Positions 29,157 through 38,392 of a DNA stretch of 42,203 bases are shown piece after piece. The stretch is taken from positions 1 to 42,203 of IMG/VR virus record IMGVR_UViG_3300005253_000060. The stretch is one strand, 5' to 3'. The DNA is from a virus. Every line of letters begins with the position of its first letter. Within the stretch, counting starts at the first letter, position 1. The position numbers were made by a program, and so were the translations under genes. The notes under the pieces are model-generated. The model saw nothing but the letters and a program-made list of their open reading frames with translations. It had not been told where the DNA came from and made no database searches.

Positions 29157-29350
29157 AAACGGCGCCGTGGTGGGCCAGCATTCTCGACGTCGCCCAGGAT
29201 TGGGGCAGACCTCCTTATCTGCTCCTGAAAGATCCGGGGGCCTTGAGGTGGATCCTGCGCTGGCAAGAGAAGCAGCGCATCTCCAACCAGGTAGCCAGGA
29301 CAAGAACCGAACAGGCAAAGCGTAAATGGCAATCGGGTCGCCGGACGTAA
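28812..29350 (+). CDS. Tail assembly chaperone, GT frameshift product
   Basis: After a -1 shift at 29108-29114 the frame continues from 29114 as RDREGLRLALSHGLKTAPWW, then ASILDVAQDWGRPPY, and ends at TAA 29348-29350. The LALSHGLKTAPWW and AQDWGRPPY segments are typical of T domains of such chaperones, and this part has no start of its own. The two products help the tape measure protein and tube assemble. The T part overlaps the tape measure start by 25 nt. Confidence 0.75.
29108..29114 (+). other. -1 ribosomal frameshift slippery heptamer
   Basis: C CCA AAA in the zero frame (GCC CCA AAA GAG), fitting X XXY YYZ. Both P- and A-site tRNAs can re-pair after slipping one base back. The stop of the short product is 42 nt downstream. 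Confidence 0.75.
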
Positions 29351-31395
29351 ACATCACCATCAAAGCCACCGACAAAGCGTCGGGGGTCCTCAAGCGTATC
29401 GGTGGCGGCTTCGCCAAGCTCGGGCTGGCGGTGGCGGCTGCTGGAGCGGCAGCGGCAGCCGGTTTCGCGGCCATAGGCTTCGCTTCGGTCAAGGCCGCCA
29501 TATCGCTCGAGAGCGCCTTTGCCGGAGTCGCCAAGACCACGGATGGCCTGGTCGACGACATGGGTCGGCTCACCCAAGTCGGTTCCGAGATCAGGACGGG
29601 CTTCCGCGACCTGGCCAAGGAAGTGCCCATCGCGGTCGAGGAGCTGCTCAAGATCGGCGAGCTCGCCGGCCAGCTCGGCATCCCGAAGAACGCGCTGATC
29701 GACTTCACAGAGACCGTCGCCGCGCTGGGCGAGACTACAAACTTAACCACCGAAGCAGCGGCTACCTCGCTCGCACGTCTGGGCAACATCTACCAGGTCA
29801 AGAGCGAGAATATGGCAGAAAGCACCTCGCAGGTAGGCTCTGCGCTCGTAGCCCTCGGTAATCAATTTGCCACCAATGAAGCGGACATTATCAGCTTCGC
29901 GGAACGCATCGCTGGCGCAGGGAAAATCGCAGGGCTCACCCAGAGCGACATCCTGGCGATTGGCGCAGCATTTAGCTCTGTGGGTATCCAGGCCGAATCC
30001 GGCGGCACCGCGGTTCAGACGGTGCTACAGGAAATGCAGAAGGCGGTTATCGAAGGTAGCGATACTCTCGATCTTTTCGCCGAGGCCACTGGCAAGAGCG
30101 CCGAAGAATTCGCCGATGCTTTCCGCACCGACGCGGCCGGCGCCTTTTCCGAGTTCGTACTTGAACTCGGCAACCAGGGCGAGCAAGCCTTTATCACGCT
30201 TGAGGAGCTCGGGCTCGCAGATCGGCGCCTCTCGCGCGCATTCCTCTCTCTCGGCGGCGCCGGAGACTTGCTCAACCGCACGATGGAGGTCTCGAACGAA
30301 GCCTTCGACGAGAACATCGCGCTCATGGACGAGGCCCGGATTCGCTACCTCACCACGGAATCGCAGCTCAGGATCCTTAAAAATGTCTTCCGTGACATCG
30401 GGATGACGATCGGTAACGCATTCCTGCCGTTTCTCAATATGGCGATCCAGGCCGCCAGGCCCTTCATCGATAAATTCGTCATCGGCATAGAGCGCGCCAT
30501 CGATGATTTCCTGACTCCTGCGCTCGAGGGCCTGGTCGAATTCTTCAGCACCAAACTTCCGGCGGCGCTCGAAGGGCTGGCCGCCTTTTTCGAGCCAGTC
30601 AAGATCGGCCTCGGCGAGCTCGTGGACACTTTTCTGGACAGCGCGCCTGAGATCAAGGACGCATGGGAGGACCTCAAAGATTTCTTCAAGACTACGATCG
30701 CTCCGGGCCTGCAGGACTCTTTCGACAACATCGGCGAGGGCCTGATCGGGCTCGCCGAGCTGTGGGAGGAGAACGACAGCCTCATCATCAAGTCCGCAGA
30801 GAAGGCCTTTGAATTCCTGCTGGTCGTGATCACCATCATCCTCAACGCGATTACCGGAGCCTTCAAGGGCGCCATCCTACTGATACAAGGCGATTGGGAT
30901 GGCTTCTGGCAGCACACTAAAGACAGCGCCGAGACCGCGCTGAACCTGATGCTCGGGATCGTCGACACGAACCTGGAAGAGTTCAAGGCTACCTGGAAAC
31001 GGGTCTTCGAAGGGATCGTGGCCCTGGTGGCGACCCAGATCGCTCTCATCCTGCGCGAGATCGACCGCCTAGCGGCCAAGTTCCGGAGCATCGTGCTTCC
31101 GTCGTGGATGAGGCCGGGATCCCCGACACCGCTCGAGGTCGGGCTGCGCGGGATCGCCGGCGCCATGAACGAACTCGCTTCTATTCAGGCGCCGCAGTTA
31201 GCGGGTGCCCTATCAGGCGGCGGCGCTGTCGGTTTAGGCGGAAGCTCCGTGAGCTCGAGCTTCGTCATCCAGCAGCTGACCGTGCACGCCGGTCAGGGCC
31301 AGGACGGCACCCAAATCGCTCAGCAAATCATGGACGAGATCGGACGCCGAGTGCGCGTGGCCACGGCCAGTGGACAGGGATTCGTGGGGACGTAA
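29326..31395 (+). CDS. Tape measure protein, 689 aa
   Basis: Residues 30-55 are an Ala/Gly-rich hydrophobic stretch; 56-330 match the TP901-type tail tape measure domain (TTEAAATSLARLGNI, SFAERIAGAGKIAGLTQ, IQAESGGTAVQTVLQEMQKA, FTLEEL-like GLADRRLSRAFLSL). Then come hydrophobic segments near 350-375 and 490-520 and a C-terminal FVIQQLTVHAG region. The length predicts a tail of about 100 nm, using the usual 0.15 nm per residue. Confidence 0.9.
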   Translation: MAIGSPDVNITIKATDKASGVLKRIGGGFAKLGLAVAAAGAAAAAGFAAIGFASVKAAISLESAFAGVAKTTDGLVDDMGRLTQVGSEIRTGFRDLAKEVPIAVEELLKIGELAGQLGIPKNALIDFTETVAALGETTNLTTEAAATSLARLGNIYQVKSENMAESTSQVGSALVALGNQFATNEADIISFAERIAGAGKIAGLTQSDILAIGAAFSSVGIQAESGGTAVQTVLQEMQKAVIEGSDTLDLFAEATGKSAEEFADAFRTDAAGAFSEFVLELGNQGEQAFITLEELGLADRRLSRAFLSLGGAGDLLNRTMEVSNEAFDENIALMDEARIRYLTTESQLRILKNVFRDIGMTIGNAFLPFLNMAIQAARPFIDKFVIGIERAIDDFLTPALEGLVEFFSTKLPAALEGLAAFFEPVKIGLGELVDTFLDSAPEIKDAWEDLKDFFKTTIAPGLQDSFDNIGEGLIGLAELWEENDSLIIKSAEKAFEFLLVVITIILNAITGAFKGAILLIQGDWDGFWQHTKDSAETALNLMLGIVDTNLEEFKATWKRVFEGIVALVATQIALILREIDRLAAKFRSIVLPSWMRPGSPTPLEVGLRGIAGAMNELASIQAPQLAGALSGGGAVGLGGSSVSSSFVIQQLTVHAGQGQDGTQIAQQIMDEIGRRVRVATASGQGFVGT

Positions 31396-33888
31396 ATGGC
31401 AGGCGAAAAGATAAAAGCCGTGCTTGAATACCAGGGACGAGAGCTGGATCTCAATGATCTCACTGCGGGTCTATATACCTTAGCGGAGGGCTTTATACCA
31501 CCGCCGGTCTCGCTGGTTCCGACACTCAGCCGGGGGACTGCAGCTAACATTCGCGGAGGCGCAGAGCTCGCGAGTATGAAAGCCGATAATCGTCCCTGGG
31601 ATTTCGCGGTCAATGTACGGGGCGCGAGCGAGGCGGAGATTACCGGCGGCATCCGCCGACTCAACCAGTTCTTGCGGCAGGCCACTGGCGAACGACCTGT
31701 CAATTTGCTCTATCGCAGCAATCGAGACGTGGGCTTCGAGCCGCTGTGGGGATCCTACGGTGCCGACCTGCAGTACGAGATCGTCTTCGGCAAAGCGATG
31801 GCCACGCTTGCCTACCCAACCGGCGTCACACCGAATCTTATTATTCCAGAATGCCGAATCTCGCTTGAGGTGAAGCCCTACGCTTTGAGCCAGCGGCAGC
31901 GAATGGCATTCGCTCAAGGTGGGATCCTAGAGGACTTGATCGGGGCAATCGACGGTTTCAGCCGCGGGACATTCATTCCCGAAGCGACGACCAACAAGAT
32001 GACTAACCCGATCTTCGGCAACGCGACGTTCGACAACGCTTGGACCGCCGGAGCGAACATCGTCAAAGCGGAAAACACGGACCGGAAGTTCATCACTCAT
32101 GGCAAGTCTAGCGCGAAGCTCTCCGCGGTAGCCGCAACAACAAACACCTTCACTCAGTCGATCGCTGTCGGGGACACGGTCCAGTATTTCTTTTCCGCCT
32201 ACGTCAAGCTACCAGGCGGAGGGGTCCCGACCAGTTCCGATCTGCAACTCCATTATGGCAGCGACCAGACGACTACCTTCCGGTCGGTGGGGGATGGCTG
32301 GTACCGAATGACGGTGGAGGTAACGGGCGTGGTAGCAGCGACGAACACCGGCGTAGTCGTGAAGAGCGGGCGGACCGTTTATGTGGACGGCTTCCAGATT
32401 GAGAAGAAAGTGTCCACCGAGATAGAACAATTCACATCGGTCGCTCATGGAGATCTCCTGGACTGCGCCTGGACCGGGACGTCACACGCTTCGACAACGA
32501 CCCGAATACGCACCCAGCTTTCGGTCAATAAAGATGATGCTTTCGACGTTTCTGAGGGGACCGTGCAAGTGGTCGTGAAGTGGGAGACCGACAACACGCG
32601 GGCCTCCTCCGCTTTCTTCTTCTTCCTGAGCGGGTCGATCCAAGCCTCGTTTTCGTCGGGCAGCGACCGGATTCAATTCTCAGACGGCACCGACACGGTG
32701 CTCGACGATGGCAACACCTTCTCACCAGGCGACATCTGGATTCTGCATTTCGTCTTCGGACCGAACGGGAAGAAGATTTATCTGGATGGGGTGGAGCTCG
32801 CGACGACCGCTACTTACACGCCGAATGCAGGAACCGGAGACCTGTTCATAGGATGCACGGGCTTGGTTGGACAAAACTTCTGGGGATCCCTCATGGATTT
32901 CGCTACTTACGCCCAGGCTATGAGTGCCGCCGAGGTGCTGGCCGATTTCAATAACATCGACAAGCAAGTGGAGGACGACCGACGACTGGCGCCCATACCC
33001 TGGTTCTGGACGCGTAACGGTGATGGTCTTATCGAGAATTGCAACGACGGGACCAAGCTCAACTACGCGGTGGCGGGTGGAATCCCCGGATCCGCTCCGG
33101 CCCTTACGCGGCTTAAAGTTAAGCCCGACACGATCTTCACCGGGGCATCCGACATTTGGCTCAGCCTCTATCCACAAGATGAATTCATCGACCCAGACAA
33201 CAACATTTGGGATGACGAACAGGGGACCGTGGAGGCCGGAGCTTGCGGGGGCCAGGTCAATACGATCAACATCTCGGGGTCAGCTTCGGTCACCATAGGA
33301 ATCACGAACATAAAACGTTATGAGTTGGTCGCTGGAAAAGACATCTACCTTCTCATCCGCTTGCGAGACATCGGGACCAACCTGCTGGCACGTTTCGAGT
33401 ACGAAATGTCGGGGAGCCAATACGAAACCGACTTCAAAGCGCTGGCGGCCACGACCACTCAGAAGCTTTTTGTCTTGGGCCCGCTACCTTTCCTGTCCTA
33501 CAAGAGCATCGTGGCGGAATTCGGCGACGCCTTCATGGATGAAGTTATTGATGCCGATGTGACATTGAAGCGGACCACAGGAACAGCGGCCAACGACTGC
33601 TTAATCGACTTCGTTATGCTGGTGGCCAGACCATTCGTTCTCATCCAGAACGACCTGAACGTGAGCAATTATTATTTGTTGGAGGATGTCCAGTGCGTTG
33701 AACGGGTTGCCAGTGGCGATCAGTTCGTAGAGTTTGTTTCCACGCTGGGGGATGTCATCGAATTCGAGCCCGAGAAGACCAACATTCTGACATCCATGAT
33801 GGGTCGGGATGGCGAGGATCACGAAGTCGACGACGACGACTTCGATTATTTGGATGTCGTGGTCACCCCGCGTTGGGAGCTTTTGTGA
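31396..33888 (+). CDS. Distal tail-like protein with carbohydrate-binding and LamG domains
   Basis: An 830-aa protein. Residues 1-165 fit a distal tail (Dit) core; 190-340 look like a CBM-type jelly roll (FDNAWTAGANIVKAEN, YFFSAYVKLPGG, DGWYRMTVEVTG); 360-530 look like a LamG/concanavalin domain (KIYLDGVELATTATY); the rest is a second Dit-like part ending VVVTPRWELL. Dit proteins enlarged with sugar-binding domains bind host surface polysaccharides. It follows the tape measure directly. Confidence 0.7.
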   Translation: MAGEKIKAVLEYQGRELDLNDLTAGLYTLAEGFIPPPVSLVPTLSRGTAANIRGGAELASMKADNRPWDFAVNVRGASEAEITGGIRRLNQFLRQATGERPVNLLYRSNRDVGFEPLWGSYGADLQYEIVFGKAMATLAYPTGVTPNLIIPECRISLEVKPYALSQRQRMAFAQGGILEDLIGAIDGFSRGTFIPEATTNKMTNPIFGNATFDNAWTAGANIVKAENTDRKFITHGKSSAKLSAVAATTNTFTQSIAVGDTVQYFFSAYVKLPGGGVPTSSDLQLHYGSDQTTTFRSVGDGWYRMTVEVTGVVAATNTGVVVKSGRTVYVDGFQIEKKVSTEIEQFTSVAHGDLLDCAWTGTSHASTTTRIRTQLSVNKDDAFDVSEGTVQVVVKWETDNTRASSAFFFFLSGSIQASFSSGSDRIQFSDGTDTVLDDGNTFSPGDIWILHFVFGPNGKKIYLDGVELATTATYTPNAGTGDLFIGCTGLVGQNFWGSLMDFATYAQAMSAAEVLADFNNIDKQVEDDRRLAPIPWFWTRNGDGLIENCNDGTKLNYAVAGGIPGSAPALTRLKVKPDTIFTGASDIWLSLYPQDEFIDPDNNIWDDEQGTVEAGACGGQVNTINISGSASVTIGITNIKRYELVAGKDIYLLIRLRDIGTNLLARFEYEMSGSQYETDFKALAATTTQKLFVLGPLPFLSYKSIVAEFGDAFMDEVIDADVTLKRTTGTAANDCLIDFVMLVARPFVLIQNDLNVSNYYLLEDVQCVERVASGDQFVEFVSTLGDVIEFEPEKTNILTSMMGRDGEDHEVDDDDFDYLDVVVTPRWELL

Positions 33889-35532
33889 ATGGCGCGCAAC
33901 GACCTGCGGGTAGAGATATTTACGAGCGGAACGACAGCGGTGGTGGACGCGGCCGACGACTTCCGCCGCTTCCAGAACATGCAATTTTCTACTGGGTATC
34001 CGGGCGGACTCTACCTAGCCGCGAAGATGGCAGTATCCAGGGACATCGTAAAGGCCTGGCTTCTGAAAGGGGCACAGCGGCTGAGAATTTTGAACGGGCA
34101 TCAGGTAGTTTTCGAGGGACAAATCGAAAGTTTGGAGCGGGCACTGCTGTCCGACACCCAGGAAATATTGATCTATGCAGTGGGTTATTGGGGATCCCTG
34201 CTGGCCAGCCGTCGCCTTCGCCGTCTGTATGCCGACGAGCGGACCAGCGCGGACGTCTGGCAAGAGCGCAGCGGCGTCGACGAAGTCGTCGAGACTATCA
34301 ACATCGACCGGTTCGACTTCGAGAATGGGACAAACCAGATCAAGCTGCTTCCCCAAGCGGGAGTCAACTGGGGATCCGCGGACCGGATCCGTATCCGCTA
34401 CAAGGCGCCGGCGGGAGAAACCATCCACCGGATGGAATTCGACTGCCAATTTTCGGAGGGCAGCCAGGTATGGACCACCAAATTGCAGGACGTCGATGAC
34501 ACCGAAGCCACGCTCTATTCGCGGACCGCGACTGGCACCGACGTCAACCAGTCGGTCGAGCCGGCGGTCGGCTCGACCATCATTGATATGTTTTTGACAT
34601 CTACCAACGCGCAGACCAGCCCGGCCAACATGGACGTCTTCGTGGATTATCGGAACATCATCGTGTACGCGGCCAAGAACCACACCCCGAGCAGCGGAAA
34701 GGGAACTGTCGATTTGACGGAGATCACGAAGGACATCCGGGCCGAGTTCAGCGAACTCTCGGCTGATGAAGATCTCATTGCCAGCAATACACTGGCACTT
34801 AAACCATTCATTGCTCCGCGGTATCCGACCGTGGCCGACATCCTGAGTCGGGCCTCGGTGTATGGCGACGCGAGCCAGAACCGATGGGCGACCGGGATAC
34901 GAGGATCTCACCTGGCGAGTGACGCTTTGCCCCTCCTATTCGCCGAGCAGTATCCGGCCTTGACCGGTTTCGATTACGCGGTGCGCGTTGACGAGCCTAA
35001 CCTGGTGCCGCCGTTCAACATCACGGAAGGCTACATCGGGTCCGATGAAAACCGCGTCTGGAATTTCATAATCGTGGAATTCTCCGACGAGCGGGGATTC
35101 TCAGACTGGGTCACGCCCGATGACGATGCCAACCTGAAGGACCAGACCTCGATCGACGATTTCGGTCAGCGCGATTACCGGCTCACCATTGGGCACGCGA
35201 CGCAGGCCGTGGCGGTAAACGCGGGACGCCGCTTTCTGACTGCGCACAAGGACGCAGCCTGGTCTCTAAGGGGGCCGATCGCAGTACAAGACTTCGTGCG
35301 CGGGGCAGGCGGCCAACAGATCCCGGCCTCTGAAATACAGGCTGGTCGCCGGTTGAAGATCGAGAATTTTCTGCAGGACCCGGCGACTGGCGCCGACGAG
35401 CTGATATTCCTGATCACGAAGACGGATTACGTGGACGACGAGCGGGTCTGCAACATGACGGTCGGCGTGCCGAACTCGCTCGACGTCTACCTCGCGCAGC
35501 GCGAGCTCGTGGATGAGAGGTTGCTAGGATGA
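33889..35532 (+). CDS. Tail tip / baseplate hub protein, 547 aa
   Basis: It starts NDLRVEIFTSGTTAVVDAAD with an early LRILNGHQVVFEGQIES segment, the pattern of hub (Tal/gp27-like) proteins that begin with a barrel domain, followed by long strand-rich regions and an ILSRASVYGDASQNRWATG segment. It immediately follows the Dit-like gene, as tail-associated hub genes do. No lysin domain is evident. Confidence 0.6.
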   Translation: MARNDLRVEIFTSGTTAVVDAADDFRRFQNMQFSTGYPGGLYLAAKMAVSRDIVKAWLLKGAQRLRILNGHQVVFEGQIESLERALLSDTQEILIYAVGYWGSLLASRRLRRLYADERTSADVWQERSGVDEVVETINIDRFDFENGTNQIKLLPQAGVNWGSADRIRIRYKAPAGETIHRMEFDCQFSEGSQVWTTKLQDVDDTEATLYSRTATGTDVNQSVEPAVGSTIIDMFLTSTNAQTSPANMDVFVDYRNIIVYAAKNHTPSSGKGTVDLTEITKDIRAEFSELSADEDLIASNTLALKPFIAPRYPTVADILSRASVYGDASQNRWATGIRGSHLASDALPLLFAEQYPALTGFDYAVRVDEPNLVPPFNITEGYIGSDENRVWNFIIVEFSDERGFSDWVTPDDDANLKDQTSIDDFGQRDYRLTIGHATQAVAVNAGRRFLTAHKDAAWSLRGPIAVQDFVRGAGGQQIPASEIQAGRRLKIENFLQDPATGADELIFLITKTDYVDDERVCNMTVGVPNSLDVYLAQRELVDERLLG

Positions 35533-36464
35533 TCGCATCACGGGAAAAAGGCGCAATGGTGTGGCAGCTCCGTCAATGGATGGGCGGCGACGCAATTGCT
35601 CAGGCCGAACACGCGCTAGAACTCGGATTGCAAAACGTGTGCATCAAGATCAACGATGGTCGACAAGAGCGATGGGAGGGCAACCGCACTGATCAGAATG
35701 CAGACTTTCTGCCGGCGACCGTCAATGCACTTCAGGCAGCCGGGATCCGGGTCACCGGATGGGGATGGACCTATGGCGGTAGCGGATCCATCCGCTTCCG
35801 AACCTTCCGGCCGAACGCCGACATTGCCAGGCGGGAGGGGGAACTTTCAGGCGAGCTCTGCCTTAGATACGGAATGAAGGACTACTTTATTGACGCTGAG
35901 GTTCAGTATCACCGGGATGGCATGGAGCCAAGCGCCAATGCCTTCTGTGAAGGACTCAAAGGGATGGCGCCGAACGTGAATCAGCTGCTTTGCAGCTATC
36001 GCTTCCCGCGCACCGCGCAGCCCAAGTTCCCGGTTAGAACCTTCGCGCCGCATCAGAACGGATGGGCGCCGCAGGTTTATTTTCTGCAGGATAACCGCGT
36101 CGACGGCGGAGCGATCCAGCTCCAGCGATCGAAGGAAAATCACTATGACCTAATTCGGCAGCTGCCCTACGTTGGGGTCGCACCAACCTATCTTCACAAG
36201 TACAGGATCAATCTTCAAGCCCGAACATGGACTGCCAACAAGCTACAGCTCACAAACTTCTTCCAGCGAGCGGCGGCGATTGGTTGCGAGGGAATCAGTG
36301 TATGGCGACTTGAGGAAGCGAATGCAAGCCAACTCGAGGCGATAAAGGAATTCAATTGGCCAGGCTCGGTAGAGCCTCCTGATCCGCCGCCCGACGAGAA
36401 AGTAAATATCGAGGTTCGAGTGCCAGCGGGCAAGACAGATGTGCAGGTAGTGGAGGTCGAGTGA
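35529..36464 (+). CDS. GH25-like TIM-barrel hydrolase, candidate endolysin
   Basis: A 311-aa protein with TIM-barrel rhythm: VWQLRQWMGGD, NVCIKINDG, IRVTGWGWTYGG, then YFIDAEVQYH (about 119-128) whose DAE resembles the catalytic D-x-E of GH25 muramidases, and later QVYFLQD and GISVWRLEEAN. A Pro-rich linker (EPPDPPPDE) leads to a short strand-rich tail that may bind the wall or virion. It overlaps the hub gene by 4 nt and the holin-like gene by 4 nt. It is either the endolysin or a tail-bound wall hydrolase. Confidence 0.6.
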   Translation: MIASREKGAMVWQLRQWMGGDAIAQAEHALELGLQNVCIKINDGRQERWEGNRTDQNADFLPATVNALQAAGIRVTGWGWTYGGSGSIRFRTFRPNADIARREGELSGELCLRYGMKDYFIDAEVQYHRDGMEPSANAFCEGLKGMAPNVNQLLCSYRFPRTAQPKFPVRTFAPHQNGWAPQVYFLQDNRVDGGAIQLQRSKENHYDLIRQLPYVGVAPTYLHKYRINLQARTWTANKLQLTNFFQRAAAIGCEGISVWRLEEANASQLEAIKEFNWPGSVEPPDPPPDEKVNIEVRVPAGKTDVQVVEVE

Positions 36465-36757
36465 GCAACGGCGATCCAGTCACCCAGAAGCAGTTCGCGG
36501 ACACCATGCGAACGGACAAGAAGGAAGTGCTCGATGCCATCGAGAAGGTCAACGGGCATACCCAGGATTTGCGAGTTGACGTTGGGAAGGTCCAGACCAG
36601 TCTCGATACCCACGAGAAGCGCATGGATAAGCAGGACGAGCGCATGGATGGACAGGATGACAGGATCGAAAATCAAAAGACATGGAACCGCGGCTTGGCC
36701 GCAATAGAAGCATTGCTGGCTATGTTGCTGGCCTGGGTAGGAATAGGGAAGGAATGA
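36461..36757 (+). CDS. XhlA-like holin / hemolysin, 98 aa
   Basis: Residues 10-75 form a polar coiled coil with repeated KMDKQDERMDGQDDRI-type units; residues 77-94 (GLAAIEALLAMLLAWVGI) are one membrane helix at the C-terminus. This is the plan of XhlA-type holins. GTG start overlapping the hydrolase stop. Adjacent to the candidate endolysin, it is the best lysis holin in the genome. Confidence 0.7.
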   Translation: MSNGDPVTQKQFADTMRTDKKEVLDAIEKVNGHTQDLRVDVGKVQTSLDTHEKRMDKQDERMDGQDDRIENQKTWNRGLAAIEALLAMLLAWVGIGKE

Positions 36758-36999
36758 GCGAAGGTCTTGTTGAAGAACGGCGGAAGACCGGAAATCGACT
36801 ATCAGGTTTTCAGTGTCCGAAGTGCCACGGCTGTTTTCTATTTTGGGAATTTACCTCAATGAGCTGGAAGGGATATAGCTGCCAGAATTGCGGCTACAAC
36901 TTCGCAATCGATGAGATCGACTTTTTGACCGCGGGTCAACATCTGGGCAGTCTAGTCGAACTGCGAGCCAGGGATCAATTAGCAAGGAAGGGGTTTTAG
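36754..36999 (+). CDS. Zinc-ribbon protein, 81 aa
   Basis: CPKCHGCF and CQNCGYNF form a four-Cys ribbon separated by about 20 residues, followed by a helical tail (LVELRARDQLARKG). The start at 36754 overlaps the holin stop (ATGA). Function unknown. Confidence 0.6.
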   Translation: MSEGLVEERRKTGNRLSGFQCPKCHGCFLFWEFTSMSWKGYSCQNCGYNFAIDEIDFLTAGQHLGSLVELRARDQLARKGF

Positions 37000-37167
37000 A
37001 TGGGCGCAAAAGGTAAGCCGATGAGCAAATTGACAATCGTTGAATTACGAGCCGAGAGCGATCGATTGGCGGGTGTGATTGCGGAAGTGCGAGTAATACG
37101 TCACAAGATCGCCGACAGAATTCGAGAGCTACAGGCTACGGAACGGGAGGAAGACGATGGCAGCTGA
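37000..37167 (+). CDS. Small helical protein, 55 aa
   Basis: An open frame starting MGAKGKPMSKLTIVELRAES, one long charged helix with heptad spacing (VELRAESDRLAGVIAEVRVI). It starts one base after the TAG of the zinc-ribbon gene and overlaps the next gene by 11 nt. A second ATG at 37021 is possible. Function unknown. Confidence 0.5.
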   Translation: MGAKGKPMSKLTIVELRAESDRLAGVIAEVRVIRHKIADRIRELQATEREEDDGS

Positions 37168-37609
37168 CGTATGGGATTTTTACAACGAGTTCACAGAGCT
37201 AATCGGAGACGGGACGATCGACCTAGACGCGGATACGTTTAACTTGGGCTTGTATCTGAGCACGTCGAACGCGGCCACGCTGACTCTGTCCGGGCGCGCG
37301 GCTGTGACCAACCAGCACGCCTCGGCGAATGGCTACACTCAGCCAGGATCGGCGCTCGACTCTCCAACCTGGGTGCGCTCAGGCGGGACGACTACCTTCG
37401 ACTCTGCCGATGAAGTGTTTACTGCCTCTGGGGGGTCGATCGTTTGTCGCTTTGCGGTGATCGATGATGATACGGTCGCTTCGCCAGTTGTGGATCCGCT
37501 GGTCTGCTTCTCGCTCTTGGATAACACTCCGGCGGACGTGACCGCGACCGATACCAACACGCTGACGATCGCTATGCACGGGTCGGGAATCTTCACACTA
37601 GCGACTTAG
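37157..37609 (+). CDS. Strand-rich phage protein, 150 aa
   Basis: A Thr/Ser/Asp-rich protein lacking signal peptide; VWDFYNEFTELIGDGTIDLD at the start and FNLGLYLSTSNAATLTLS follow the pattern of small receptor-region virion proteins. GGGAGG stands before its ATG. Probably part of the tail accessory set. Function unknown. Confidence 0.55.
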   Translation: MAADVWDFYNEFTELIGDGTIDLDADTFNLGLYLSTSNAATLTLSGRAAVTNQHASANGYTQPGSALDSPTWVRSGGTTTFDSADEVFTASGGSIVCRFAVIDDDTVASPVVDPLVCFSLLDNTPADVTATDTNTLTIAMHGSGIFTLAT

Positions 37610-37619
37610 GGAGGTTGAC

Positions 37620-37871
37620 ATGGCAGTTCTACTAGGTGCAGATCGTAAAAATCTGTGGACGAAGTTCATGTCCGACAGCAGTGGCCGTTGGGAGGAAATA
37701 CCTCTCAACAAAACAGATGCGCGGGGTGCGATTGATGAAATGGACTCCAGGTGCGATGTGTTTATTGATGGCTTTGATACCCCGCCATCCTCTGACATTG
37801 CTCAACTATCTATGTTGCAGCGTCTGGAATTAATCAGAGACAACATCGAACGTCGAATGGAGAAACTCTAA
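37620..37871 (+). CDS. Hypothetical protein, 83 aa
   Basis: A small soluble protein (LGADRKNLWTKFMSDSSGRW) ending in a helical LELIRDNIERRMEKL. AGGGAGGTTGAC precedes the ATG. Overlaps the next gene by one base. Function unknown. Confidence 0.5.
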   Translation: MAVLLGADRKNLWTKFMSDSSGRWEEIPLNKTDARGAIDEMDSRCDVFIDGFDTPPSSDIAQLSMLQRLELIRDNIERRMEKL

Positions 37872-38380
37872 TGGCATCGGGCGATGCAGTAGTACAGATT
37901 ATCGACATCACGCCACCAGCGGCAAACGCTGCGACGATAGACCTTCGGGCCGGGGGTTCTACTCCGGCTGAGAACGTTCAAGTGTGGGACTTTGACGCAG
38001 CCGCGATTGAGTACATGGACTTCAAGTGCAAGCTGGAAGGCTATGGGGGAGGCGGGCTAACTTTTACGCTTCCCTGGTCTGCGAGTACCGCAACGTCTGG
38101 TACCACAAGATGGGGAATAGCGGTGAGACGCATTGCCGACGATGCGGAGGACATTGACGCCGCACATACCTATGTTTTCAACGACACAGACGACACCGCG
38201 CCATCAGCATCAGGAGAGATCAGTTATCCCACGGTCGCCTTTACGGATGGTGCAGACATGGACAGTTGGGCAGAGGGTGAAGTCGCGGTTGTCAGGGTTT
38301 ACAGAAACGCCACTCACGCAAATGACGACATGGCTGGTGATGCTGAACTGTGGAGCCCGCCATTAGGACTTGAAACGTAA
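37871..38380 (+). CDS. Strand-rich virion-like protein, 169 aa
   Basis: It begins ASGDAVVQIIDITPPAANAA and continues as beta strands (FTLPWSASTATSGTTRWGIA, EGEVAVVRVYRNATHAND), the style of phage fibre-head domains of the tumour-necrosis-factor-like type. No signal peptide. It probably belongs to the host-recognition set. Confidence 0.55.
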   Translation: MASGDAVVQIIDITPPAANAATIDLRAGGSTPAENVQVWDFDAAAIEYMDFKCKLEGYGGGGLTFTLPWSASTATSGTTRWGIAVRRIADDAEDIDAAHTYVFNDTDDTAPSASGEISYPTVAFTDGADMDSWAEGEVAVVRVYRNATHANDDMAGDAELWSPPLGLET

Positions 38381-38392
38381 TCAGGGGGCATT

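Noticed and set aside
37029-37060. TTGACA at 37029-37034 as a promoter
   Set aside because: No -10-like sequence at the right spacing.
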